Origin: Bacillota bacterium
GTDB taxonomy: Bacteria; Bacillota; Dethiobacteria; DTU022; PWGO01
Direction of reading: 5' to 3'
Assembly: GCA_012518215.1 (NCBI GenBank)
Contig: JAAYSV010000039.1
Coordinates: forward strand, 1-55,951
DNA: 55,951 bases
Positions 44,510 through 51,759 of the stretch are shown here, piece after piece. Made by a program: the position numbers and the translations under genes. The notes under the pieces are model-generated. The model saw nothing but the letters and a program-made list of their open reading frames with translations, searched no databases and was not told the DNA's origin. Positions within the stretch are counted from its first letter, which is position 1. Each line of letters starts with the position of its first letter.

Positions 44510-44704
44510 ATGAAAAACAAACGGATGAGAATAGCGCGTATGGAACATGACATGAAACAGGAAGATCTGGCGAAGGCAGTGGGGGTGACGAGGCAGACAA
44601 TCGGTTTGATCGAGGCCGGTGATTACAATCCAACCCTCAACCTGTGTATTGCCATCTGCAAGGCGTTGGGCAAAACACTTGATGATTTGTTCTGGGAGGA
44701 ATGA
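44510..44704 (+). CDS. small XRE-family helix-turn-helix regulator
   Basis: 64 residues, DNA-binding domain only. The five-helix fold is clear: MRIARMEHDMKQEDLAKAVGVTRQTIGLIEAGDYNPTL is the canonical Cro/CI helix-turn-helix, and the protein ends in LDDLFWEE. GGGAGGTGG precedes ATG 44510. The stop overlaps the next gene by four bases (ATGA). Direct repeats at its promoter suggest autoregulation. Such pairs of a short XRE protein and a small membrane protein are widespread in Bacillota, where they often control stress or antimicrobial response. Confidence 0.92.
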   Translation: MKNKRMRIARMEHDMKQEDLAKAVGVTRQTIGLIEAGDYNPTLNLCIAICKALGKTLDDLFWEE

Positions 44705-45186
44705 TGATGAAAAAAGGAAATATTCAAGATGAAAGAATGGTATTGCAGAGAAGAAAGGTGGCCAGTGGCGCTTTCGGAATATTGTTCTATGCTCTGCTGG
44801 CATCTGTGATAGTCCAGCAGTTTGTTTTACATGCACCTTTTTCCCAGTACGCGGTGGAAGCGATTCTTTTGTTGGCGGCGTCCATCTATGTGGTGACGGG
44901 AAACGTTCTTGTCGGCAATGATATCTTCCCTGACAGTAACGGCTGGAAGATAGTTGTAATCAACAGTCTCTTCTGCGGCATGGCTTTGGCGGCAAGCGTT
45001 ACGGTGCTCAACACAATAAATCATGGGCTGGAAAAAATGGGTGGTGCCTCCTGTATTGCCCTTGTTGCCTCGATCACCTTTGCTTGCAGTACGCTTGCTT
45101 CATTTTTCGTTTTCGGGTTGATTTATCTGTTGAACAGGAAGAGGCAGAAGCGGATCGATGAAAAATACAACGATCCGGATGATTAG
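44701..45186 (+). CDS. small four-helix membrane protein coupled to the XRE regulator
   Basis: 161 residues. A charged start (NIQDERMVLQRRKVASG) leads to about four transmembrane helices (FGILFYALLASVIVQQFVL, AVEAILLLAASIYVVTGNVLV, INSLFCGMALAASVTVL, CIALVASITFACSTLASFFVFGLIYLL) and a basic cytoplasmic tail. It resembles the DUF-type membrane proteins that follow XRE genes in Bacillota (DUF6773-like), but I cannot name the family with certainty. Translation is coupled to the regulator, so it may sense a membrane signal or sequester the regulator. Confidence 0.8.
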   Translation: MMMKKGNIQDERMVLQRRKVASGAFGILFYALLASVIVQQFVLHAPFSQYAVEAILLLAASIYVVTGNVLVGNDIFPDSNGWKIVVINSLFCGMALAASVTVLNTINHGLEKMGGASCIALVASITFACSTLASFFVFGLIYLLNRKRQKRIDEKYNDPDD

Positions 45187-45375
45187 AAAGCTACTTCCGG
45201 TTTCCATTTGTTTGAAAAGAAATTCGAGGGATTGAATGAAGCTACCGGTGAGGCAACATATCATAACTTTACATCTATTGAAAGCCTTCTTTCATCATAA
45301 ATGGAGGAGCCAGATACTCCGCCATATCCCGAAGCCCCACCAGGGGGTATCAATGTAGAAACGGGCGGAGAAAGA

Positions 45376-46050
45376 TTACGGTTCATTCTTGAGGGAGGCA
45401 ATCTCCCCGTTCAGCCAGTCAATCCATGCCCCGATGCCCTCTCCCGTTTTGCAGGAAATCTCCAGTATGGCCATGCGGGGATTCAGATTCAAAACTCTCT
45501 TGCGCAGGGTGCCCGGGTCAAAATCACTCAGTGAAAGATAATCCATTTTATTGACTAGAAGAAGATCACAGACAGAAAACATGAGGGGGTATTTGAGCGG
45601 CTTGTCATCTCCCTCGGGAACGCTCAAGATCATCACATTTCTATGTGCGCCGGTGTCAAATTCTGCCGGGCAGACCAGGTTGCCGACATTTTCGATGATG
45701 ATCAGATCCAGTTTATTTTCGCCCAGGGCTTCGAGCCCCTGATTGACCATGATGGCATCCAGATGACAGAAACCGCCTGTTCTGAGCTGGACAGCGGGAA
45801 TGCCCGTGGCAGAAACTTTTTCGGCATCAACGGTCGAGTCGATATCTGCTTCGATCACGCCGAGATTGACGTTGCCCTTCAACCCTTCTATTGTCCGCAT
45901 GATCAGGCTGGTCTTGCCCGAACCCGGTGAAGACATCAGGTTCAGGAGCATCGTTCCCTTTTTTTGCAGTTGTTCCCGGGTCGTTCCGGCCAGCCGGGCA
46001 TTGTCACCGAGAATTTCCTTCCTGATTTCGATGAGCCTGACTTTGGCCAT
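45376..46050 (-). CDS. hypB: hydrogenase/urease nickel incorporation GTPase HypB
   Basis: 224 residues. P-loop SSPGSGKTS (40-48), the G2 region IEADIDS, the metal site CHLDA at the dimer interface, IENVGNLVCPAEFD and the base-recognition NKMD are all family marks. The N-terminal CxxCGC motif and His-rich stretch of some HypBs are absent, so it delivers but does not store nickel. ATG 46050 follows GGAGGT and overlaps the hypA stop by one base. It inserts Ni into hydrogenase, with HypA. Confidence 0.94.
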   Translation of the reverse strand: MAKVRLIEIRKEILGDNARLAGTTREQLQKKGTMLLNLMSSPGSGKTSLIMRTIEGLKGNVNLGVIEADIDSTVDAEKVSATGIPAVQLRTGGFCHLDAIMVNQGLEALGENKLDLIIIENVGNLVCPAEFDTGAHRNVMILSVPEGDDKPLKYPLMFSVCDLLLVNKMDYLSLSDFDPGTLRKRVLNLNPRMAILEISCKTGEGIGAWIDWLNGEIASLKNEP

Positions 46051-46400
46051 CACTGTACCTCCATTGTTTTGATGAAATATTCCCCACCGGAAACAAGCGT
46101 GGCGCTCGTTGCCCCGCAAGCTGGACAGGCCAGGTTTCCTATATTTTCCGCATGGGCCTCGTAGGACAGGTTACAACTACTGCACATCACCATGATCGGC
46201 ATTCTTTCTATCTTCAGCTTTGCTCCCTCGGCAACCGTGCCTTTGCTCAAATAATCAAAGTAACGCTGCAGCCATGCATCTTCCAGATCGCTGAGCTTGC
46301 CGATCTGCAGGTGAATGGAAAGCACCTTGCTGGCCCTGTTCAGGGCAGCGTGTTGCAGGGCGATGTCCAGGATACTCTTCGTTATCGGCAGTTCGTGCAA
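46050..46400 (-). CDS. hypA: nickel metallochaperone HypA
   Basis: 116 residues. The N-terminal MHELPI supplies the nickel ligands (N-terminal amine, His2, Glu3). The zinc site comes from CSSC near 73 and CPAC near 93 (two CxxC pairs). It hands nickel to HypB and on to the hydrogenase large subunit. It starts 93 bases after the Fe-S protein gene on the same strand. No hydrogenase structural gene lies in the window, so the client is elsewhere, or the pair serves another nickel enzyme such as CO dehydrogenase. Confidence 0.94.
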   Translation of the reverse strand: MHELPITKSILDIALQHAALNRASKVLSIHLQIGKLSDLEDAWLQRYFDYLSKGTVAEGAKLKIERMPIMVMCSSCNLSYEAHAENIGNLACPACGATSATLVSGGEYFIKTMEVQ

Positions 46401-46493
46401 TGCGACGCGCCCCTTTCATCATTCCAATTTTTTTTGCATGTTTTTTGCATGACGGCGGCGGAGTGCCCCGCGGCATCCGGTATTTGCGGTGAA

Positions 46494-47576
46494 TCAACCC
46501 TGCATTATTTTCAGAAAAGCTTCCAGCCTGCCTTTTTCCTGCAGCACGGCCGTGGCCATTTCACCCAACGTATCCGGGGTTGAAGGCGCCTGCTCCCTTT
46601 CCGCCAGGACAATGGCACCGGTGGGGCAGGTGGTAACACAGAGGCCGCAGCCGATGCATTCTGCCGTATCAACCACCGCTATCTGATCCACCATCTTTAT
46701 CGCTTTCATCGGGCAGCGCTCATCGGCACAGGTTGAACAGCCCGTGCATTCATCGGCATCAACCACGGCCTCGAAGCGGCTGGGCTCGAAAGCATGTGGA
46801 TGGTTCAGCTGGGTTTTTCCGCGCAGAACGGTGCAGCAGCAGGGGCAACAATTGCAGATGAGATTTGCCCGATCCGCACTGTTGTTGCTTGTATGTACCA
46901 GGCCCGCTTCTTCCGCAATATCCAGTACCTTCAGAGCTTCATCCTTGCTGATATGGCGGGCAAATCCGCCCTCGACAAGAAAATCCGTGGCGCTGCCGAA
47001 AATCAGGCAGACTTCCTTCGGCCTGTCGCAGGCGCCGATACTGACCCTGCAGGCGCATCTGGCCAGTGCGATGGAAGAGGCGTTCTCGATGAGGTGTTTG
47101 ACCTCTTCATAGGGATGGACCCGATTCAGCGGCGTGATTGATCTTTCAACGGCAACCACCCTCATCAGGGGTGTGGGATTTCCGGCAAAGGAGACACCAA
47201 GTGCTTCCCGGTGGTATTTTTCCCATAGTTCACCCAGGCGTTTGTGTACCGGTTGGCCGCCGCCCTTCATGAAGGGAAACTCGAATATCCCCGGAATCAG
47301 CGGTAACAGGCCGTAGAGTTTCTGCCCTTCCCTTTTCTTGGTGATAATAATTCCCTTACCGGCCATTGCTTCCAGACGTTTCAACGTCTCCTCCCCGGGA
47401 AGTCCCGCTTTCCGTGCAATTTCCTCCACATGTTTTGCCTTGTAGCTCATGGCCACGGCCACGGCCGCTTCCTGCGGTGTAAAAAATATCCTCAAGATTT
47501 CATCAAGATATTTGGACTTTGGCGCGGTAGCCGGATGAGAATCCAGAATTTCTCTCAATTGCTCGTAGATATCCAT
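46494..47576 (-). CDS. 4Fe-4S protein with winged-helix-like N-terminus and many cysteines
   Basis: 360 residues. The first 90 look like a winged-helix/N-terminal domain (VEEIARKAGLPGEETLKRLEAMAGKGII). The middle has ARCACRVSIGACDRPKEVC, and ICNCCPCCCTVLRG, a Cys-rich cluster likely to hold an extra metal centre. A C-terminal ferredoxin domain has CTGCSTCADERCPMKAI and CIGCGLCVTTCPTGAI (two 4Fe-4S). This arrangement occurs in putative electron-transfer proteins of strict anaerobes. It ends upstream of hypA and begins 45 bases after the FAD reductase gene, so the two probably exchange electrons. Confidence 0.85.
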   Translation of the reverse strand: MDIYEQLREILDSHPATAPKSKYLDEILRIFFTPQEAAVAVAMSYKAKHVEEIARKAGLPGEETLKRLEAMAGKGIIITKKREGQKLYGLLPLIPGIFEFPFMKGGGQPVHKRLGELWEKYHREALGVSFAGNPTPLMRVVAVERSITPLNRVHPYEEVKHLIENASSIALARCACRVSIGACDRPKEVCLIFGSATDFLVEGGFARHISKDEALKVLDIAEEAGLVHTSNNSADRANLICNCCPCCCTVLRGKTQLNHPHAFEPSRFEAVVDADECTGCSTCADERCPMKAIKMVDQIAVVDTAECIGCGLCVTTCPTGAIVLAEREQAPSTPDTLGEMATAVLQEKGRLEAFLKIMQG

Positions 47577-47620
47577 CGATTACCTCCTTTGATTTTATGC
47601 GTGCATATCAATCATGTTAC

Positions 47621-48937
47621 TCATGAATTCAACATCCTGTCAAAGTTTTCCTGCCAGGTGTCTATTTTGACCTCGTTGTATGTCGGGGGGATGTTCAGGG
47701 CCATCTTTCTCGCCTTCCTTGCTTTTGACAGCACCTGGTTGAGCTGCAGCAACAGACCCATCTTCCGGTAGCCCACGGCCAGTTTGCGCAGCATGTCGGG
47801 AAGGGAGAGATCGACCAGCTCTCCGACGGCAGTTTTTTTCATATCGTCTGCATCGACCACGTTGTGGCCCATCAGATAGCTGAGCCCTTCGTTGTCGGCG
47901 GACAGCAGCCACCTTTTCAGAACATCCACCCCGGTATTTTCGGCCCCGAAATCGGTCATGACCCGCACCTGGTAATGCCACAGGTTTTCCACGGATAGAG
48001 GGCTTTGAACAGCCGCAGTAATCACTTCAGCCAGAATGTGCCCTGCTATCATGGAAGTGGCTATGCCCGAGCCCAACATGGGGATGGTCATGAAAGCGCT
48101 GTCGCCCACTGCAACATAGCCGGGGCCCACCATGCGTGAAAGGGGATAGCGGATGGGTATGGCTGTCGAATAGCCACCGCGCAAGATCCGGTCGCCGATT
48201 ATCTCGTTGTCTTCCCGCAGTGCTTTCAACCCCCGTTGCAGGGTCTGATCGTCCAGTTGCCCGATCCGGCCCACAAGAACGTTGACCTGGCCCGATGGGT
48301 CAAAGATACACCAGGAGATACCCTCTTCGCCCAGATGTTTGAGATATGCTTTGTTGGTATGTTCCGGCTCCCTGGAGCCGGGGCGGCGGTTGTAAAAGGC
48401 CCGGTAGGCATATATGACTTCTTCTTTCCGGGGGTGGCGCTGGATGCGGTAACTTCCCGGGAGCCGTTCCCTCAATATGGAGTTGAGCCCGGAACTGTCG
48501 ATAACCAGGTCGGCGAAGACCTTCTCTCCATTCACGATCATGCCCCTGACCCGGTTGTCCTCGACAATCAGATCTTCGACCACGGCTTCATGATAGATCT
48601 CTGCATGCTCCGCCGCCCGGGCCAGAAGCAATTCGATCAGGGGGCGGCGCTCCATGGACAGATCTATTTTTTCTGCATCCTGGTAAATCCGGATGATATT
48701 CTTGCCGTCGGGGGTGATAAACGACCAATCCCTTTTTTTGAAATAATATTCCGGTTCCGGCAGGGGGATATTCAACCTGGTAAAGACATGCGGCGTCACA
48801 TCATCGTGCCAGTCGTAACTGACTTCTCCCTGCCTGTTCTTTTCAAAAACTTTGACCTCGTATCCATGTTGGCCCAATATCCGGGCAGCTACCAGGCCGC
48901 CCCCTCCGGCACCGGCTACAATAATTTTACCTTTCAT
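47621..48937 (-). CDS. FAD-dependent oxidoreductase, geranylgeranyl-reductase-like
   Basis: 438 residues. A dinucleotide fold starts the protein (IIVAGAGGGGLVAARIL), a DWHDD motif lies near residue 43, and GDSAFMTIPMLGSGIATSMIAG is the second FAD motif of the geranylgeranyl reductase/FixC group. The C-terminus is helical and basic. Members reduce isolated double bonds of isoprenoids or relay electrons to quinones. A related protein is encoded at 51756-53186 in another operon. It is the first gene of a four-gene minus-strand unit with the Fe-S protein, hypA and hypB. Substrate unknown. Confidence 0.85.
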   Translation of the reverse strand: MKGKIIVAGAGGGGLVAARILGQHGYEVKVFEKNRQGEVSYDWHDDVTPHVFTRLNIPLPEPEYYFKKRDWSFITPDGKNIIRIYQDAEKIDLSMERRPLIELLLARAAEHAEIYHEAVVEDLIVEDNRVRGMIVNGEKVFADLVIDSSGLNSILRERLPGSYRIQRHPRKEEVIYAYRAFYNRRPGSREPEHTNKAYLKHLGEEGISWCIFDPSGQVNVLVGRIGQLDDQTLQRGLKALREDNEIIGDRILRGGYSTAIPIRYPLSRMVGPGYVAVGDSAFMTIPMLGSGIATSMIAGHILAEVITAAVQSPLSVENLWHYQVRVMTDFGAENTGVDVLKRWLLSADNEGLSYLMGHNVVDADDMKKTAVGELVDLSLPDMLRKLAVGYRKMGLLLQLNQVLSKARKARKMALNIPPTYNEVKIDTWQENFDRMLNS

Positions 48938-49002
48938 TGTTAGACCAGCGTTACACCTGTCCCCTGTAGACGGAAAACGCTTTCTCCTTTCCCGAGCTCT
49001 AT

Positions 49003-49230
49003 TCAGTTGTCCCCCCGGATCACAAGTCGGGGTGGCGACTGTCCTCCAGAATATATTTGGACAGAAGAAGATATTTCTCCTTCACGGGGATCAGGGTGGT
49101 GTTGCCTCTCCTTGACCCATGAAGCTGCAGGAGCAAAGCCCTTGACTCGCACCAACCAAATTATACCCCGTGATATTGGATCAGAAATAGCACCGGGGCC
49201 CCGGGTGCAAGCAATTTTCGGTAAAGCCAT
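49003..49230 (-). CDS. possible short ORF of unknown function
   Basis: 75 codons from ATG 49230. GGAGGG sits nine bases upstream, which is a normal distance, and this is the only reason to list it. The translated sequence has no hydrophobic segment, no domain I recognise and an irregular composition. A plus-strand frame covers the same bases, so chance is a real possibility. Confidence 0.2.
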   Translation of the reverse strand: MALPKIACTRGPGAISDPISRGIIWLVRVKGFAPAASWVKERQHHPDPREGEISSSVQIYSGGQSPPRLVIRGDN

Positions 49231-49254
49231 GCCGATTCACCCTCCTGGCATAAA

Positions 49255-49283
49255 TTGACGTTTGATAAAAAATGCCTTAATAT
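49255..49283 (+). promoter_or_regulatory. promoter of the DNA methyltransferase gene
   Basis: TTGACG at 49255-49260 and TAATAT at 49278-49283, 17-base spacer. The transcript would begin about 49290. Confidence 0.6.
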
Positions 49284-49337
49284 TAAATTAATTGATGGAT
49301 GGGGACGAAAACAGGAGTTTTTTGGGGGAGATAATCC

Positions 49338-50240
49338 TTGGAGTGCATGGAGACAATTCACAGGGTGCTTATCGGGGATGCAAGGAAAATGAGCGAGGTT
49401 GCGGACGAATCCGTACATCTGATAGTTACCTCCCCTCCTTACTGGCAGATAAAGGATTATGGAGACGATAACCAGATCGGCTTCAACGACCTTTACGAGG
49501 AATATATCAACAACCTCAACCTTGCGTGGCATGAGTGTTATCGGGTATTACATCCGGGGTGCCGCTTCTGCATCAATATAGGCGACCAGTACGCCCGGGC
49601 CATTCATTATGGCAGATACAAGGTTATTCCCATCAGGACAGAGATCATAAAATTTTGCGAGACGATTGGCCTCGATTACATGGGGGCGATCATCTGGCAG
49701 AAAGTTACCACCTGCCACACCACGGGTGGGGCCACGGTAATGGGGTCCTACCCGTACCCGCGCAACGGTGTACTCAAACTCGATTACGAATTTATTCTTA
49801 TCTTCAAAAAACTGGGGGAACCCCCGGCGGTTGATAAAGAAATAAAAGAACAATCTCGCATGACCAACGAGGAATGGAACACTTATTTTGCGGGACACTG
49901 GAAATTCCCCGGAGAGCGGCAGGATACACATCTGGCCATGTTTCCGGAAGAACTTCCGCGCCGCCTGATCAAGATGTTCAGTTTCAAGGGTGAAACAGTT
50001 CTTGATCCCTTTCTGGGCAGCGGGACCACTTCTCTGGCTGCCAGGAATTTGCAGAGGCATTCAATTGGTTACGAAATAAATGAGGATTATCTGCCCCTGA
50101 TCAAAAAGAAACTGGGGATGATCCAACTGTCCTTTTTTGAGCGGGCACGGTATGATGTGGAGAGAAGCAAGGCAGCTGTCACGGATTACAGGGAGGAGAT
50201 GAAACGATTGCCTTACATCTTTACCGTTCCGCAACGTTGA
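49338..50240 (+). CDS. DNA methyltransferase, beta class (N4-cytosine or N6-adenine), orphan
   Basis: 300 residues. The catalytic motif IV TSPPYW (31-36) comes first and the SAM-binding motif I DPFLGSGTT (about 221-229) comes last, so the order is beta class. Ser rather than Asp/Asn before PPY favours N4-cytosine methylation. The middle should recognise the target; its sequence is not readable by eye. TTG 49338 has GGGGGAG nine bases upstream; the ATG at 49347 is an alternative. No restriction endonuclease is adjacent, so this is a solitary methyltransferase with a regulatory or protective role. Confidence 0.9.
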   Translation: MECMETIHRVLIGDARKMSEVADESVHLIVTSPPYWQIKDYGDDNQIGFNDLYEEYINNLNLAWHECYRVLHPGCRFCINIGDQYARAIHYGRYKVIPIRTEIIKFCETIGLDYMGAIIWQKVTTCHTTGGATVMGSYPYPRNGVLKLDYEFILIFKKLGEPPAVDKEIKEQSRMTNEEWNTYFAGHWKFPGERQDTHLAMFPEELPRRLIKMFSFKGETVLDPFLGSGTTSLAARNLQRHSIGYEINEDYLPLIKKKLGMIQLSFFERARYDVERSKAAVTDYREEMKRLPYIFTVPQR

Positions 50241-50287
50241 ACAGACATGGTATCGGCTTCGGAGTTATATAGATTAGGAGGGGGGAA

Positions 50288-51364
50288 ATGATGGCCAGGA
50301 CAGCATTGGTAACCGGCGCCTGCGGTTTTGTGGGCACTCACATGGTTTCCCATTTGATACAACAGGGGTGGGATGTGATTGCCACGGATCTCGACAGGGA
50401 AGATCATGGCAATTATTACTGCGAAAATGGGGTTTTGCATCCGAGCTACCAGAAAGATGCCATCGGAGAGTATGACATGGAGTTTATACCCGCTGATCTG
50501 ACCAGGAAAGAAACGTTGTATCCCCTGTTTGAACATCGGATCGATGTTATCTTCAATATCGCCTCTCTCTACGATTATTTTGCCCTCTGGGATGTGCTCT
50601 ACAAGATCAACGTGGAGGGAACCAGGAATCTGGTCGAGGTGGCGGTGGAAAAGGGAGTCAGAAGGATAATCCACTGGTCCACGGAGGGTGTTTATGGCGA
50701 GACCCCCGGGGAGCCGGTAGATGAAGATTTCCCGAAGAATCCGACCAACCTTTATTCCAAATCAAAGTTGGCCCAGGAAAATTTACTCTGGGATCTGCAC
50801 GAGGGAAAAAAAATAGACCTTACCATCCTGCGGCCGGGGCCTATCTATGGGCCCAGGCACCGGTACGGTGTTTTTCATATCCTTTACGGCGTGGCCCGGC
50901 TGGGAGTCATGATTGTCCCTGTTATCTATCCCGTAAGCCGTACCCTGATGTTTCCCTCGGTTGAGGTACGCGATCTGGTCAGGGCAGCCCTGTTTGTTGC
51001 TGAACGTGACGAATCCTGCGGGGAGGCTTACAATTTGCTCAGTGATCCCATCTCGCAGGCCGAGTTGATGGAACTGGTATGCAGGCAGATCGGCATTGAC
51101 CATATCATCAAGCTTCCCATGCCATGGCCCATCTACAAGGCACTTGCGGCGGTGTTGCGCAAGCTCGTTCTGGCCATGGACAGGAATGCCCGAAAAAAGA
51201 ACAAACGTCCCAAGGTGGACGTACCCATGATCGAATACATGACCCATCAATACTGGTTTTCCAATGAAAAGATCAAAAACCTGGGTTTCAAGTTTATCTA
51301 CCAGGATCCTCGCAAAGGTTTGTATGAATTTATCGGATACTGCAAGGAGAGGGGATTGCTATGA
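50288..51364 (+). CDS. NAD-dependent epimerase/dehydratase family protein (3-beta-HSD-like)
   Basis: 358 residues. An extended SDR fold: TGACGFVGTH (9-18) for NAD, then D in VIATDLDRED, FNIASLYDYFALW, and the catalytic YSKSKLAQE (Tyr-x3-Lys). RPGPIYGPRHR and the last third (helical, basic) resemble 3-beta-hydroxysteroid dehydrogenases and OleD-like reductases acting on lipid ketones. ATG 50288 after AGGAGGGGGG. The stop overlaps the next gene by four bases. The coupled partners suggest a lipophilic substrate at the membrane. Confidence 0.85.
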   Translation: MMARTALVTGACGFVGTHMVSHLIQQGWDVIATDLDREDHGNYYCENGVLHPSYQKDAIGEYDMEFIPADLTRKETLYPLFEHRIDVIFNIASLYDYFALWDVLYKINVEGTRNLVEVAVEKGVRRIIHWSTEGVYGETPGEPVDEDFPKNPTNLYSKSKLAQENLLWDLHEGKKIDLTILRPGPIYGPRHRYGVFHILYGVARLGVMIVPVIYPVSRTLMFPSVEVRDLVRAALFVAERDESCGEAYNLLSDPISQAELMELVCRQIGIDHIIKLPMPWPIYKALAAVLRKLVLAMDRNARKKNKRPKVDVPMIEYMTHQYWFSNEKIKNLGFKFIYQDPRKGLYEFIGYCKERGLL

Positions 51365-51759
51365 AACTTTTCTTGTATGATGTGCCAATCATTATCGTTC
51401 TCGGTTATCTACTGGGCTGGTATTTTTCCAAGAGAGGTTATGAAAAGAATGAATTTTATCTTTTCTACATGTGCCTGTTCACTTTTCTCTTCTGGCTGAA
51501 TGTGCTTCTGTCCAATATAACGGGAATGAAACCCTGGTTTATCGGCGGCGGCCATGTCGGTTCTGTTCCGGTACTGATAGGCATTTTTTATGTGCTTTCC
51601 TACCCCCTGTTTTGTACCTGGGGAACCAGGCTATTTCAGTATTTCTGGGGAAGCACCCCCTATCAGAATGGCCTTTCCTGGGCCATCGGGGTGGAGGAGA
51701 GGGCCAAGCCGTTCAAACCTTCCTGGAAAACCGGTACCGCTGACAAGAAAGAAATATGA
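51361..51759 (+). CDS. small membrane protein coupled to epimerase and FAD reductase genes
   Basis: 132 residues with three hydrophobic helices (VPIIIVLGYLLGWYFSK, FYLFYMCLFTFLFWLNVLLS, VPVLIGIFYVLSYPLFCTW) and a charged tail. No family is recognised. It overlaps the previous stop (ATGA) and its own stop overlaps the next start the same way, so all three are co-translated. It may tether the two enzymes to the membrane or be part of a membrane enzyme. Confidence 0.82.
   Translation: MKLFLYDVPIIIVLGYLLGWYFSKRGYEKNEFYLFYMCLFTFLFWLNVLLSNITGMKPWFIGGGHVGSVPVLIGIFYVLSYPLFCTWGTRLFQYFWGSTPYQNGLSWAIGVEERAKPFKPSWKTGTADKKEI

Larger units (their letters stand above)
48938..49337. other. intergenic region upstream of the methyltransferase
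   Basis: 400 bases between divergent genes. It carries the methyltransferase promoter and one unconvincing 75-codon minus-strand frame (described separately). No riboswitch or repeat was recognised. Confidence 0.4.

Noticed and set aside
45208-45300. 30-codon frame with a regular-looking peptide between the XRE-linked membrane protein and hypB
   Set aside because: No ribosome site, too short, and no cysteine, helix or signal pattern to support it.
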